From Psychrobacter maritimus (GTDB lineage Bacteria; Pseudomonadota; Gammaproteobacteria; Pseudomonadales; Moraxellaceae), in assembly GCF_904846345.1 (NCBI RefSeq), contig NZ_CAJHAJ010000011.1, positions 1 to 64,000 on the forward strand: a stretch of 64,000 nt of DNA, given 5' to 3'. The stretch's first letter is position 1, and the number at the start of each line of letters is the position of its first letter. The notes beneath the pieces are model-generated. The model searched no databases. It saw only the letters and a program-made list of their open reading frames with translations, and had not been told where the DNA came from. Shown here piece after piece: positions 35,972 through 46,065 of the stretch. A program made the position numbers and the translations under genes.

Positions 35972-37438
35972 ATGCTCAAACCAAGACCTTTAGAAAGCAT
36001 TCATGATTTATTTGCTACCACTCGGCGTCCCCCTGATGAACTGGATACTGACGAAGGTTTTCAAGGCGATGTCTATGAAGAGTTGGCGAAACTTGAATAT
36101 ATTTATGTCGATGAGCTAAGCGCAGAAACGGTCGATAACAGCTATAGCAAACCGCATCAGCCTATATCCTTGGTAGATTTCTTTGAAGGCTTGGCGCAGC
36201 TAGCTACGATGGGCGTGGTTGAAGTCACGGATATTGTAGAAGCTATCCACCGTGAGATTTTATTGCGTCCTTTAGGGCGCTTTAATAAAGGCAACCTTGA
36301 GCATTGGCAGCGCGGTATCACCGGTCGCATTTATGGCACGGTACGTCAGGCGATGCAAATGGTCGGCAATAATATCGCCACAGGGATGCGGCTTTATAAC
36401 ACGGTTTTAAAGCCCAAAAAGATACAGCCGTTGCCGAAAAACTTACGCCGCGTGGTTAATATTTTAAACGGCGTCATGGGCGATCACCTTGTCACCCATC
36501 ATAATCCATTGGCCGTATCGATGGTGCTATATGATAAATACAATCGCGTGCAAAGCGATGCACTGTCAGGGCGGGTGATTGTTTTATGTCACGGGCTTTG
36601 TATGAGTCACTTAAGCTGGCAAGTAGCTGACGAGGGCAATCTGGCTGAAACGCTGAGTAGCAAGCTGCCAAACACGACAGTTTTGTATTTGAATTACAAT
36701 ACTGGTCGACGTATCTCCAGTAATGGACGTAGCTTTGCAAAAGTTTTGCAAGATTTGGTGGAAAATAATCCCGATATCACCCAGCTTGATTTAATCGGTC
36801 ATAGCATGGGCGGTTTGCTGAGTCGTAGCGCGCTATTTTATGGTAAAGAACAAGGTTTTAGCTGGGTCGAACGCGTGGGCAATCTTATTACTTTAGGCTC
36901 GCCGCATCATGGCGCAAGCTTGGAGCAGATTGGGCATTTTGTTCAAGATAAAATCGCTAAATTGCCTTTTGCAGGCTCATTAGCCAAGTTAGGCGACTTA
37001 CGCAGTGCAGGTATTATTGATTTACGTTATGGCAGTATTCGCGATGCGGACTGGAAATCAGCTGAAGGGCGCAGTGTGCTGCCCGCAGAATTTCGCCACC
37101 CGACGCGCTTACCTTTGCATGTAAATACCTATCTGGTCGCGGCAGCTATGGTTGAGGTGCATTATAAATCCAAGACCACAAGCTTACTCGGTGATGGGCT
37201 GGTTTCGGTAGAATCGGCGCTTGGCGAGTATACCGAAGAGCATACGTTGAATGTGCCCGAGGGTCATAAGGCGATTTTTTATGGTGTCAATCATATGAAT
37301 TTAATTTATAACGATAGGGTACATCAGCAAATCATTGCTTGGTTAGTAGCCAATAGACAAGGGGATGCACATGAAGCGAAATATGCGCTTGAGGACCGTA
37401 TTTACTCTTACCCAGAAATAGATGAAGTTGCGGATTAA
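35972..37438 (+). CDS. alpha/beta hydrolase, lipase/PGAP1-like
   Basis: A predicted esterase or lipase of 488 residues. The N-terminal ~185 residues are a helical region with no recognised domain. The hydrolase core starts at VIVLCHGLCMSHLSW (oxyanion region), with the nucleophile elbow GHSMGG, then LGSPHHGASLEQIG as in PGAP1-like enzymes. LLGDGLVSVESAL probably supplies the acid residue and GVNHMNLIYND the His. No signal peptide, so intracellular or membrane-associated. No good ribosome site before the ATG, so the start is uncertain. Confidence 0.85.
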   Translation: MLKPRPLESIHDLFATTRRPPDELDTDEGFQGDVYEELAKLEYIYVDELSAETVDNSYSKPHQPISLVDFFEGLAQLATMGVVEVTDIVEAIHREILLRPLGRFNKGNLEHWQRGITGRIYGTVRQAMQMVGNNIATGMRLYNTVLKPKKIQPLPKNLRRVVNILNGVMGDHLVTHHNPLAVSMVLYDKYNRVQSDALSGRVIVLCHGLCMSHLSWQVADEGNLAETLSSKLPNTTVLYLNYNTGRRISSNGRSFAKVLQDLVENNPDITQLDLIGHSMGGLLSRSALFYGKEQGFSWVERVGNLITLGSPHHGASLEQIGHFVQDKIAKLPFAGSLAKLGDLRSAGIIDLRYGSIRDADWKSAEGRSVLPAEFRHPTRLPLHVNTYLVAAAMVEVHYKSKTTSLLGDGLVSVESALGEYTEEHTLNVPEGHKAIFYGVNHMNLIYNDRVHQQIIAWLVANRQGDAHEAKYALEDRIYSYPEIDEVAD

Positions 37439-37504
37439 GAGTTCTTGAAATTATTAATATCACCTTTAATGAGCCTAGAGCCGTAAATGTGGAATAGTAA
37501 AAAA

Positions 37505-37540
37505 AAAAAGCCCTCAAGCATGATACTTGAGGGCTTTTTG
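37505..37540. terminator. bidirectional terminator
   Basis: AAAAAGCCCTCAAG pairs perfectly with CTTGAGGGCTTTTT. It serves the hydrolase gene and convergent hslO. Confidence 0.93.
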
Positions 37541-37587
37541 AATTAAGCAAAATCAAATACGCACAATCAAATAAATAAAATTAAAGA

Positions 37588-38568
37588 CTACTCAGCGAAA
37601 ATCGCCGCCACATCATCTTTATTAAATTTATAGACTTCACCGCAAAATCCGCAATCCATCTCAAAAGTACCGCCTTGCTCTGCAACGATATCTAAAACTT
37701 CAGTTTCGCCGATTTGCTCGATGGCCATTTCACACTTCTCGCGTGAGCAGGTACAGCCAAATGATAAAGAAACAGGGTCAGGGGCGACGACTTTTTCTTC
37801 ATTATATAAGCGATAAAGAATCTCGTTGGTATCAAGCGTGGTCAGCTCTTCTGCTTTCACCGTGCGCGTGAGCACACTTAAGCGCGTCCACAAATCATCA
37901 TCGATACCAGCGTCTTGGTTCTGCTCGACTTCATAGGTTTCTTCAGCCGTACGAGGTAGCATTTGTACCAAGATACCGCCCGCTTGCAAACCATCAGAGG
38001 CCAAGTTAATCAGCGTTGGAATCTGCGCCGATTGCTTTTGATAATGCGCCAAGCAGTCCGCCAAATTATCATGGCTACGCTCAACGATACCTTGATACGG
38101 CTCGCCGCCATCAGGTTGGATATTGATAAACAATACACCTTGACCAGCAGCACCCAATTCCGCAAACGCTTCTTTTGCGTGCAGCATATTTTCCCATGCT
38201 TGCACTTGCTCGTCAGTGTCGCCTTTCCAGCTGGCAAGGGCACGGATGATACCGTCTTGGTCACATTCAGCCATTGCCCAATTCAGCAAGCTGTCGCTGT
38301 CTGATGACTGCAACTGAATCGATAAACGACCATTGATTTTAACGGTACTGATTAGCAAACTTGCTGCCGTTAGCATCTCGCCCAATAAGCGCTTAATCGC
38401 TTCAGGGTAAGGTTTTTGCGCAATCGTCGTTGCATAGCTGCGTGATAGGCGCACCACATCGCCGCGCACCGGTGAATCTTCGATAAAAAAGCGTTGGCGC
38501 ACGTCGTTATCATGATGCTGAACAACCGCTTGGCTCTCAGTATTTGGGGCTTGAGTATCTTGTGTCAT
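37588..38568 (-). CDS. hslO: redox-regulated chaperone Hsp33
   Basis: A cytoplasmic holdase switched on by oxidation and heat. 326 residues with the C-terminal zinc/redox centre: Cys272-x-Cys274 and Cys306-x-x-Cys309. An extra Cys279 lies nearby (GCTCSREKC). N-terminal domain blocks RGDVVRLSRSYATTI and PEAIKRLLGEML fit the family. It is divergent from gltI. Confidence 0.96.
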   Translation of the reverse strand: MTQDTQAPNTESQAVVQHHDNDVRQRFFIEDSPVRGDVVRLSRSYATTIAQKPYPEAIKRLLGEMLTAASLLISTVKINGRLSIQLQSSDSDSLLNWAMAECDQDGIIRALASWKGDTDEQVQAWENMLHAKEAFAELGAAGQGVLFINIQPDGGEPYQGIVERSHDNLADCLAHYQKQSAQIPTLINLASDGLQAGGILVQMLPRTAEETYEVEQNQDAGIDDDLWTRLSVLTRTVKAEELTTLDTNEILYRLYNEEKVVAPDPVSLSFGCTCSREKCEMAIEQIGETEVLDIVAEQGGTFEMDCGFCGEVYKFNKDDVAAIFAE

Positions 38569-38976
38569 AGGTCATAGGTAGTATTAAGAAGTTGTTAGCT
38601 TTATGGGGATTGATCATAATTTATCAATCGCAGCGCTTAGATTGCTTGCTGATTTTAAGTTATTTATCAAAAATAAAGGCTCGTATTCAGCGCCTAAATA
38701 GCCTGTAGTATTTTCTACGCTTATGGTGGTTTTATTGGCTATCTATTAAGATAGATAAGCTTAAGTATTTTGCAAGTCGCCCTTATTAAAAAAAGTTTAC
38801 CCCCACCGCTCAAATTGTTGTACAGTAACATTAAGTTGCATAGTGATAAATAACAGCAACAGCATGGATGCATGGCGGAAAAGTTATTTAATGACCAACA
38901 TAAAGTCGAGCAATGGCTTACACAACGCCAAAGTCCCCTCTTAATTTTGTGATAATGTGATAAAAGGATGTATCTC
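38569..38976. other. divergent region between hslO and gltI, 408 bp
   Basis: AT-rich. A small palindrome TATCTAT-TAAG-ATAGATA lies at 38740-38757, possibly an operator. No gene is evident. Confidence 0.4.
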
Positions 38977-39960
38977 ATGACCTACTTAATCTCTAAACCC
39001 TTAACTTTGGCTGCCTTTATGGCACTTGGTTTGGCGGGTTGTAATAATAGCAATCAAACCAACACTGAAGCGCCGCCAGCAGATGGGGCGACTACGACAG
39101 AAGCGGCAGCAAATGCCAACGGCACACTACAAAAAATCAAAGATTCAGGCACTATCGTGGTCGGTCACCGTGATTCTTCTATTCCGTTCTCTTATATCGC
39201 TGATGACCCAAATCAGCCGATTGGCTACGCCCATGATTTAGAGATGAAAGTGGTTGAAGCGGTAAAAGAAAAACTGAATATGCCTGATCTAAAAATTCGT
39301 TATAACCTGATCACCTCACAAACTCGTATTCCTTTGGTACAAAACGGCACGGTCGACTTTGAATGTGGTTCAACGACCAATAACGAAGAACGCCAAAAAC
39401 AAGTGGCCTTCTCAAACGGCTTCTTTGAAATTGGCACGCGTTTATTGACCAAAAAAGACTCAGGTATCCAAGACTTTGAAGACCTAAAAGGTAAAACCTT
39501 GGTCACTACCGCCGGTACGACTTCAGAGCGTTACATCCGTCAGTACAATGATGATAAGAAAATGAATACCAATATCATCTCAGCAAAAGACCATGGCGAA
39601 GGCTTCTTGATGCTAGAGAATGGTCGCGCTGATGCCTTTATGATGGATGATGTGTTGCTTGCGGGCGAAAAAGCCAAAGCAAAAAATCCTGATGACTGGG
39701 TTATCGTTGGTACACCGCAATCGTTTGAGATTTATGGTTGTATGATGCGTAAAGACGACCCTGAATTTAAAGCGGTGGTCGATGAAGCGCTTGCCAATGT
39801 CTTTAGCTCAGGCGAGATTAATAGCATTTATGACAAATGGTTCTTAAACCCAATCCCACCAAAAAATGTCAATCTAAACTTTGAGATGTCAGACAATCTA
39901 AAAGCCTTGATTGCCAATCCACATGATAGCGCTCAGCCAAAAGTCGCGACAGCACAGTAA
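38977..39960 (+). CDS. gltI: glutamate/aspartate ABC transporter substrate-binding lipoprotein
   Basis: Binds glutamate/aspartate in the periplasm for GltJKL. 327 residues from ATG 38977, chosen because AAGGA lies eight bases before it; the ATG at 38968 overlaps that site. Lipobox GLAGC, Cys22, so it is membrane-anchored, unlike the soluble E. coli GltI. Family blocks: GTIVVGHRDSSIPFSY, LVQNGTVDFECGSTTNN, KTLVTTAGTTSERYIR and NPDDWVIVG. First gene of a four-gene operon in the order I-J-K-L. Confidence 0.94.
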   Translation: MTYLISKPLTLAAFMALGLAGCNNSNQTNTEAPPADGATTTEAAANANGTLQKIKDSGTIVVGHRDSSIPFSYIADDPNQPIGYAHDLEMKVVEAVKEKLNMPDLKIRYNLITSQTRIPLVQNGTVDFECGSTTNNEERQKQVAFSNGFFEIGTRLLTKKDSGIQDFEDLKGKTLVTTAGTTSERYIRQYNDDKKMNTNIISAKDHGEGFLMLENGRADAFMMDDVLLAGEKAKAKNPDDWVIVGTPQSFEIYGCMMRKDDPEFKAVVDEALANVFSSGEINSIYDKWFLNPIPPKNVNLNFEMSDNLKALIANPHDSAQPKVATAQ

Positions 39961-39987
39961 TTATTGTCCCTCAACATAGCTTGCTTG

Positions 39988-40022
39988 CGCGCTCAGATTG
40001 ATAGCAATGTCAATCGGGCGCG
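39988..40022 (+). other. intercistronic hairpin between gltI and gltJ
   Basis: CGCGC and GATTGA (39988-40001) pair with TCAATC and GCGCG (40010-40022) around a small internal loop. No T run. Such hairpins after binding-protein genes commonly stabilise the upstream mRNA, allowing more binding protein than permease. Confidence 0.55.
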
Positions 40023-40055
40023 TCGGCTTTTCAATCGCTGCTTGGAGAGACAATC

Positions 40056-40802
40056 ATGAATTATAGCTGGAACTGGGGTGTGCTCTTTGAGCAGACCGGT
40101 ATCGGTAACGAGCTTTATATCCATTGGATGATTACAGGTCTAGGCTGGCTGTTATTGATTGGCAGTATTGCTTGGGCCATTGCCATGGTCGTTGGTACTA
40201 TTTTTGGTATCATGCGCACCTTGCCGAATAAGGCTGCCCGTAGCATCGGCACCGCCTATGTGACGTTTTTTCGTAATATTCCACTTCTCGTACAATTATT
40301 CTTTTGGTTTTATATTGCCCCCGGTTGGCTGACGCCCGCGATACAGGACTGGTGGTATAAAGACTTATCTCCTAATACCTCAGCCATGCTGTCAGCAAGT
40401 ATTGGTCTAGGTTTATTTACTGCGGCGCGTATCGTCGAACAAGTGCGTACTGGTATCGAATCGCTTCCTGAAGGGCAGGTCAATGCGGCTTATGCGCTTG
40501 GCTTTACGATTCCGCAGGCTTATAAAGAAGTGCTATTACCGCAAGCGTTTCGAATTATCCTGCCACCGCTGAGCTCGGAGCTGACCAACTGCTTTAAAAA
40601 TGCCTCAGTAGCATCCCTCGTTGGGGTAATGGAGCTGATTAGCCAAACCAAAACCATCAGTGAATATACCCAAAACAGCCTCGAGATTTATACTTATGCG
40701 ACCATTATTTATCTGATCTTTAATCTGTCCTTGATTGCTATTATGGGTTTGATAGAACGTAAATTACGTGTGCCCGGGCTGATTGCAGGAGGTCAAAAAT
40801 GA
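40056..40802 (+). CDS. gltJ: glutamate/aspartate ABC transporter permease GltJ
   Basis: Inner-membrane permease, 248 residues. GLGWLLLIGSIAWAIAM, FFRNIPLLVQLFFWFY, and the EAA loop QVNAAYALGFTIPQAYKEVLLPQAFRIILPPLSSELTN identify the GltJ branch. Ribosome site TGGAGAG. Its stop overlaps the start of gltK by four bases (ATGA). Confidence 0.95.
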   Translation: MNYSWNWGVLFEQTGIGNELYIHWMITGLGWLLLIGSIAWAIAMVVGTIFGIMRTLPNKAARSIGTAYVTFFRNIPLLVQLFFWFYIAPGWLTPAIQDWWYKDLSPNTSAMLSASIGLGLFTAARIVEQVRTGIESLPEGQVNAAYALGFTIPQAYKEVLLPQAFRIILPPLSSELTNCFKNASVASLVGVMELISQTKTISEYTQNSLEIYTYATIIYLIFNLSLIAIMGLIERKLRVPGLIAGGQK

Positions 40803-41470
40803 ACATGATGACCGAACTTGCAACGGCGTATCCCGGTTTGATGGGCGGCATGCTGACCACTTTAAAGGTATTGTTTCTCGCTATTTTAGGTGGCATCAGC
40901 TTAGGAACGGTACTGGCCTTGATGCGCTTATCTGGTATTAAAGCGCTAGAAATTCCTGCCAAACTATACGTTAACTACTTCCGCTCAGTACCGTTACTAT
41001 TGGTGCTGCTATGGTTTTATTTTGCCGTACCGATGATTTATTTTTGGATAGCGGGTAAGTATCTACAGTTAGATACTGCATTCACCTCGTGTGTCGTCGC
41101 CTTTATGATGTTTGAAGCAGCGTACTTCTCAGAAGTGGTACGGGCTGGTATCCAATCGATTGGTAGCGGGCAGGTTAATGCGGCAAAAGCGCTTGGCATG
41201 ACTTATGGGCAAACGATGCGCTTGGTTATCTTGCCGCAAGCCTTTCGTAAAATGCTACCGCTGATTTTGCAGCAATGTATTATTTTATTCCAAGATACGA
41301 CGTTGGTATTTGCCATTGGTCTGACCGATTTCTTCCGTGCCGCTTACGTCCGTGGTGAGCTGATGGGGCTATTAACGCCTTATATTTTAGGTGCAGGGGC
41401 TATTTATTTTATCATCAGCTTAAGTGCCTCTATCGGCGTGCAGCAACTGCAAAAACGCCTCAGATTTTAA
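40799..41470 (+). CDS. gltK: glutamate/aspartate ABC transporter permease GltK
   Basis: Second permease, 223 residues. YFRSVPLLLVLLWFYFAVP and the EAA loop QVNAAKALGMTYGQTMRLVILPQAFRKMLP match GltK. It is translationally coupled to gltJ by an ATGA overlap, with AGGAGG inside the gltJ end as ribosome site. Confidence 0.95.
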   Translation: MNMMTELATAYPGLMGGMLTTLKVLFLAILGGISLGTVLALMRLSGIKALEIPAKLYVNYFRSVPLLLVLLWFYFAVPMIYFWIAGKYLQLDTAFTSCVVAFMMFEAAYFSEVVRAGIQSIGSGQVNAAKALGMTYGQTMRLVILPQAFRKMLPLILQQCIILFQDTTLVFAIGLTDFFRAAYVRGELMGLLTPYILGAGAIYFIISLSASIGVQQLQKRLRF

Positions 41471-41550
41471 GGTGAATTTAACGCAGTATTTTAAGATTAA
41501 GACTTTAATTTAATAAATATTATCGAAAGTAATGTGGTTAGGAGCCAGTG

Positions 41551-42369
41551 ATGAATGAGCCAGTGGTAAATAATGCTGACACGTATATGAATAAATTTGG
41601 CGGACTGGTCACTGATAATGGGCATGCGAGCGATGAGATAGTCATTGAGATGTCTAATGTCAGTAAATGGTATGGTGACTTTCAAGTGCTAACTGACTGT
41701 AGCGCTCATGTGCATAAAGGTGATGTGGTGGTGGTCTGTGGCCCGTCGGGTAGTGGTAAATCGACCTTGATAAAAACCGTTAATGGACTTGAGCCATTTC
41801 AAAAAGGTAATATCATGGTCAACGGTATCTCGGTTGGCGCATCAAAGACCAATTTACCCAAATTGCGCAGCAGTGTTGGGATGGTATTCCAGCATTTTGA
41901 ATTGTTTCCGCATCTGACCATTATTGATAACCTGATGGTCGCCCAAATCAAGGTATTGGGTCGTAAAGAAGACGAAGCTAAGAAAAAAGCCATGGCGTAT
42001 CTAGACCGCGTTGGGCTGACGGTACAAGCGGCAAAATATCCCGCTGAGCTGTCCGGTGGTCAGCAGCAGCGTGTGGCGATTGCTCGTGCTTTGGCGATGG
42101 ATCCAGTAGCCATGCTGTTTGACGAGCCAACCTCCGCGCTTGACCCAGAGATGATTCAAGAAGTGCTTGACGTGATGGTTGAGCTGACCCGTGATGGTAT
42201 GACCATGATGTGTGTGACCCATGAAATGGGCTTTGCCAGTCAGGTTGCCAATCGGATTATCTTTATGGATGAAGGTCATATCGTCGAAAACTGTAGTAAA
42301 GATGAGTTTTTTGAAGGCGCAAAAAGTGACCGCGCGCAAATGTTCTTATCTAAGATTCTCAATCATTAA
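41551..42369 (+). CDS. gltL: glutamate/aspartate ABC transporter ATP-binding protein GltL
   Basis: ATPase of the GltIJKL system, 272 residues. Walker A GPSGSGKST (64-72), Q-loop FQHFELFPH, signature [15 protein letters not shown], Walker [14 protein letters not shown] and H-loop VTHE. An N-terminal extension of about 30 residues precedes the usual start of the fold (VIEMSNVSKWYGDF). ATG 41551 is preferred over GTG 41548 because AGGAG lies six bases upstream. Terminator follows. Confidence 0.95.
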   Translation: MNEPVVNNADTYMNKFGGLVTDNGHASDEIVIEMSNVSKWYGDFQVLTDCSAHVHKGDVVVVCGPSGSGKSTLIKTVNGLEPFQKGNIMVNGISVGASKTNLPKLRSSVGMVFQHFELFPHLTIIDNLMVAQIKVLGRKEDEAKKKAMAYLDRVGLTVQAAKYPAELSGGQQQRVAIARALAMDPVAMLFDEPTSALDPEMIQEVLDVMVELTRDGMTMMCVTHEMGFASQVANRIIFMDEGHIVENCSKDEFFEGAKSDRAQMFLSKILNH

Positions 42370-42407
42370 AGGTATTATTAAAAATATCATTCAGATTTAC
42401 ATCATCC

Positions 42408-42435
42408 AAAGCGTCTATTTATAGGCGCTTTTTTA
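42408..42435 (+). terminator. terminator of the gltIJKL operon
   Basis: AAAGCGTCTA, loop TTTA, TAGGCGCTTT with one wobble, then T. Confidence 0.8.
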
Positions 42436-42603
42436 TGCCCGTAGCATATCTTATATTGATATATTCGATGATGATGTTGATGCAAATGACTACATTAGCG
42501 GCTACCTAGCTACATACTGGAATAGGTGAGTGAATGGCTGTTTACTGATACAATAACGGTCAATATGTTAAAAATTAAAATAATTCATAATATTGGAGCT
42601 AAT

Positions 42604-43836
42604 ATGAGTGTAGAAAATCCAACAGTAGCGGCAAGCAACGCATCTAAAGGTATTGTGATTATTGGTGCAGGCTTGGCAGGATGGCACGTGATTGATGCTA
42701 TTCGTGCAAAGGATAAAGACATTCCAATTACCTTAATCACCTCTGATAATGGCGATCGTTATCATAAACCTATGCTAACCATGGCAATCAGCCAACAGAA
42801 AAGCGCTGCCGATTTGGTGCGGGCAACGGGTAGCGATGCCGCAGAGGCGGCGAATATTACCTTACTTGCCAATACGCAAGTGACGGATATTGACGCAGCT
42901 GCTCAAACCATACAGCTTATTTCGGCGCTGCGCTCAGACCCTGTTTATACCAATTACGCCACTATCAGCTATGAGAAATTGGTACTGGCGATGGGTGCGC
43001 ATCCTATCTTTCCATCGAGCTTACCGGAGGACTTGGTTTGGCATGTCAACCATATTGAGCGCTTTGGTCAATTACAAGAAAAGCTCGCAGCTGGCAGTCA
43101 GCATGTTGCCATCGTTGGGGCTGGTATGGTTGGAACGGAAATTGCCGAAGATTTATTAAAAGCAGGTCATAAGGTAACCTTGATTGATTTAAATGACGCG
43201 CCGCTATCGCAAATGCTGCCGCCACAAGCGACAGCTCGTATTGCCAAAGCAGTGCAGTCGCAGGGCATTAACTTTTTAGGCGGTTATCAAGTATCTAATG
43301 TCATGCGTAATAATGACGGTAAGCTGCAAGTCAGCTATGAGCCGGTCGCAGCAGCAACCGACAGTAATATTGCTCAGACTCTTGAACCACTAATCGTTGA
43401 CCATGTCATTGCCAGTACGGGTCTGACGGTTGATGATAAATTGCCAACCGCTGCTGGGGTCGAGTTCAATCGCCGCACCGGTATCGTGGTCGATGCGCCA
43501 ACGCTGCGTACCAATACTGATAATATCTATGCGATTGGCGACTGTATGTCTATCAATGGCGTCGCCTGCCGTTATGTCGCGCCACTGCGCGCGCAGGCGG
43601 CAACGATTGCTGATGATATCTTGGGTCACGAGCACGGCGGCTATGAGCATAAGCCGCCGATGATTCGCTTAAAAAATAAAGCGATATCGGTGATGGCAAC
43701 GGGCGTACCGCAAGCTGCTGGTAATTGGCAAGTAATCACTGAAACTGATGACGAGCTTATTATGGAATTGCTTGATGAGAATAATGCAGTCAGCGCGACG
43801 GTAACGATTAAAGCGCCGCCAATGGTTAAAGCCTAA
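42604..43836 (+). CDS. rubB: rubredoxin-NAD(+) reductase-like FAD oxidoreductase
   Basis: FAD/NAD(P)H reductase that passes electrons to rubredoxin, for example for alkane hydroxylation. 410 residues with two Rossmann motifs (GIVIIGAGLAGWHV at the N-terminus, HVAIVGAGMVGTEIAEDL in the middle), the PMLTMAI motif after the first and the FAD-binding NIYAIGDCMSINGVACRYV. A C-terminal domain of about 70 residues completes it. ATG 42604 has GGAG upstream; a frame from GTG 42526 is possible but unsupported. No rubredoxin or alkane hydroxylase gene is adjacent, so the partner is elsewhere and the exact role is inferred from similarity. Confidence 0.85.
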   Translation: MSVENPTVAASNASKGIVIIGAGLAGWHVIDAIRAKDKDIPITLITSDNGDRYHKPMLTMAISQQKSAADLVRATGSDAAEAANITLLANTQVTDIDAAAQTIQLISALRSDPVYTNYATISYEKLVLAMGAHPIFPSSLPEDLVWHVNHIERFGQLQEKLAAGSQHVAIVGAGMVGTEIAEDLLKAGHKVTLIDLNDAPLSQMLPPQATARIAKAVQSQGINFLGGYQVSNVMRNNDGKLQVSYEPVAAATDSNIAQTLEPLIVDHVIASTGLTVDDKLPTAAGVEFNRRTGIVVDAPTLRTNTDNIYAIGDCMSINGVACRYVAPLRAQAATIADDILGHEHGGYEHKPPMIRLKNKAISVMATGVPQAAGNWQVITETDDELIMELLDENNAVSATVTIKAPPMVKA

Positions 43837-43915
43837 TCGTTAGCGGGCTAAATATTATCTAAATCTAGAATTTGTTGTCTAATTCTAATAATAGATTTAA
43901 AAATCAACTCTCATC

Positions 43916-43956
43916 AAAAAGCCAGCTGTGCAGCAAATGCATAACTGGCTTTTTTG
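43916..43956 (+). terminator. terminator of the reductase gene
   Basis: AAAAAGCCAG plus TGTGCA pair with TGCATA and CTGGCTTTTTT around a small bulge. Confidence 0.88.
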
Positions 43957-44045
43957 GGTCAAATATTTGTCATGCTTTTATGCTATCTTTTACTCAGCGA
44001 TTATTTTTAGTAATTAATTAAATGATACATATTGTATTACTATTA

Positions 44046-44075
44046 TTGACAGCCTTCGATTTAAGGCGGTATAGT
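44046..44075 (+). promoter_or_regulatory. sigma-70 promoter with an inverted repeat in the spacer (liu operon)
   Basis: TTGACA (44046-44051), an 18-bp spacer, then TATAGT (44070-44075). Inside the spacer lies the inverted repeat GCCTT-CGATTT-AAGGC (44052-44067), extendable by an outer AC/GT pair. A dyad between the -35 and -10 boxes with a longer than normal spacer is the layout used by MerR-family activators. LiuR, the usual liu regulator in gammaproteobacteria, is a MerR-family protein; no such gene is in this window. The operator role is inference. Confidence 0.65.
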
Positions 44076-44166
44076 AGCTAACGCTCGTCAAGACCTGTTC
44101 AAGGAACAATGAATGGGTGACAGGCGACTCATTAGCACCATAAAAAGTAAAACGAAAGGACTCGTT

Positions 44167-45921
44167 ATGACACAAGTTTCTGACTTCGATACCATTCTAA
44201 ATAATATCCCCAGCATCAATATGGGCGCGCGCTCAGCAAATGCGCCACTTACCCAAAGCTATGATAAAGGTCCTGATGTGCCGCTGATTGAAGCGACCAT
44301 TGGTGATTTTTTTGATGCTATCGTCTCCAAATACCCAGAGCGCGAAGCACTGGTCGTGCGCCATCAAAATATCCGCTGGACTTATCGTGAGCTACAACAG
44401 CATGTCAATCAGCTGGCTAGTAGTATGATTGAGATGGGACTCGAGATTGGTGATCGCATCGGTATCTGGTCGCACAACAATGCTGAATGGCTTTTGATGC
44501 AACTAGCGACCGCGAAAGTCGGCGTTATCCTCGTCAATATCAATCCTGCCTATCGTACCTTTGAGCTGCAATATGCTTTAAATAAACTTGGCTGCTCAGC
44601 ACTCGTGCTCATGCGCCATTTTAAAAGCAGTGATTATGCCAGCTTAATTCGTGAGCTGTGTCTTGAGATTTATCATAAAGATTATACTCAGCTTGATTTG
44701 GTCGAGATTCCAACCATTGAGCGCATCATTTGGATTGATGAGCCAGACTCTGATGAAGAGTTTGGTTTTATGCAGAAGTTCTCTGCTTGGATGGCGGAAG
44801 GCGATGCCAACGATCCACGGGTTGCTGAGCGTCAAGCCCAGCTTAAAAACACCGATGCTATTAACGTCCAATTTACCAGTGGCACGACCGGCACACCAAA
44901 AGGCGCAACCTTAAGCCATCGCAATATCCTCAATAACGGCTACTTTATCGGTGAGGCCATGAATCTCACTGAGGAAGACAGACTGTGTATTCCAGTACCT
45001 TTATATCATTGCTTCGGTATGGTGCTCGGCAACTTAGCGATTCTGACCCATGGCGGTTGTATCGTCTATCCGAACGATGGCTTTGAGCCATTGTCAGTCC
45101 TGCAAGCAGTCGAAGAAGAAAAATGTACTGGTTTGCATGGCGTACCGACGATGTTTATCGCCGAGCTTGACCACCCTGAATTTGAAAAATTTGATTTATC
45201 GACTTTGCGTACTGGCATCATGGCCGGCTCTAGCTGTCCGATTGAAGTCATGCGCCGTGTCATTGATAAGATGCATATGAGTGAGGTTACCATTGCTTAT
45301 GGCATGACTGAGACCAGTCCCGTTTCCTGCCAGACCAATGAGCATACGCCGTTAGAGAAGCAAGTATCGACCGTTGGTTTGGTGCAGCCTGCGCTTGAAG
45401 TCAAAGTGGTCGATACTGAAACAGGCGAGATTGTACCCTTAGGTGAAACTGGCGAGCTGCTGACCCGTGGTTATTCAGTGATGAAAGGCTATTGGGGCAG
45501 TCGCTTTAAAACCCGCGAAGCCATTCAAGATGGCTGGATGCATACCGGTGATTTGGCCACCATGGACGAAGATGGCTATGTCAAAATCGTTGGTCGTAGT
45601 AAAGACATGGTCATTCGTGGCGGTGAAAATATTTATCCTGTAGAGATTGAAAACTATCTTTATCGTCATCCAAAGATTCGTGATGTGCAAATCGTTGGCA
45701 TCCCAGATGAGCGTTATGGTGAAGTACTGGCTGCATGGATTATTCCTAAAGAGCCTGACTGCCTGACTGAAGAAGAAGTGCGCCAGTTCTGTAGCGAGCA
45801 TATCGCTCATTATAAAGTGCCGACTTACTACCGTTTTGTGACCGAATACCCGATGACCATCACTGGCAAAATTCAAAAATATAAAATTATCGAACAGATG
45901 AAAGAAGAGTTAGGCTTATAG
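44167..45921 (+). CDS. acyl-CoA synthetase (AMP-binding), first gene of the liu operon
   Basis: Activates a carboxylic acid to its CoA thioester through an acyl-AMP. 584 residues with the P-loop motif [18 protein letters not shown], the YGMTETSP motif, the hinge region [36 protein letters not shown] and the C-terminal lysine of [12 protein letters not shown] 44167 has AAAGGA upstream. Position at the head of the leucine-degradation genes suggests use on isovalerate, acetoacetate or a related branched acid; this is inference. Confidence 0.9.
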   Translation: MTQVSDFDTILNNIPSINMGARSANAPLTQSYDKGPDVPLIEATIGDFFDAIVSKYPEREALVVRHQNIRWTYRELQQHVNQLASSMIEMGLEIGDRIGIWSHNNAEWLLMQLATAKVGVILVNINPAYRTFELQYALNKLGCSALVLMRHFKSSDYASLIRELCLEIYHKDYTQLDLVEIPTIERIIWIDEPDSDEEFGFMQKFSAWMAEGDANDPRVAERQAQLKNTDAINVQFTSGTTGTPKGATLSHRNILNNGYFIGEAMNLTEEDRLCIPVPLYHCFGMVLGNLAILTHGGCIVYPNDGFEPLSVLQAVEEEKCTGLHGVPTMFIAELDHPEFEKFDLSTLRTGIMAGSSCPIEVMRRVIDKMHMSEVTIAYGMTETSPVSCQTNEHTPLEKQVSTVGLVQPALEVKVVDTETGEIVPLGETGELLTRGYSVMKGYWGSRFKTREAIQDGWMHTGDLATMDEDGYVKIVGRSKDMVIRGGENIYPVEIENYLYRHPKIRDVQIVGIPDERYGEVLAAWIIPKEPDCLTEEEVRQFCSEHIAHYKVPTYYRFVTEYPMTITGKIQKYKIIEQMKEELGL

Positions 45922-46065
45922 TAAGCTTGCTTGTCAGGTATGAAATAACTAGACCTGAAAATCACGGATTAATCATGTGAGTAACGCTTAAAATAAATAG
46001 CAGCTAGAATAACTCGCATAACATAAAAAGCTACTCGCATTTACGTATAAAAGAAAAGGGATATC

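Larger units (their letters stand above)
43837..44166. other. upstream region of the liu operon, 330 bp
   Basis: Contains the reductase terminator (43916-43956) and the strong promoter with an internal dyad at 44046-44075. The leader from the promoter to the ATG is about 85 bases. Confidence 0.6.
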
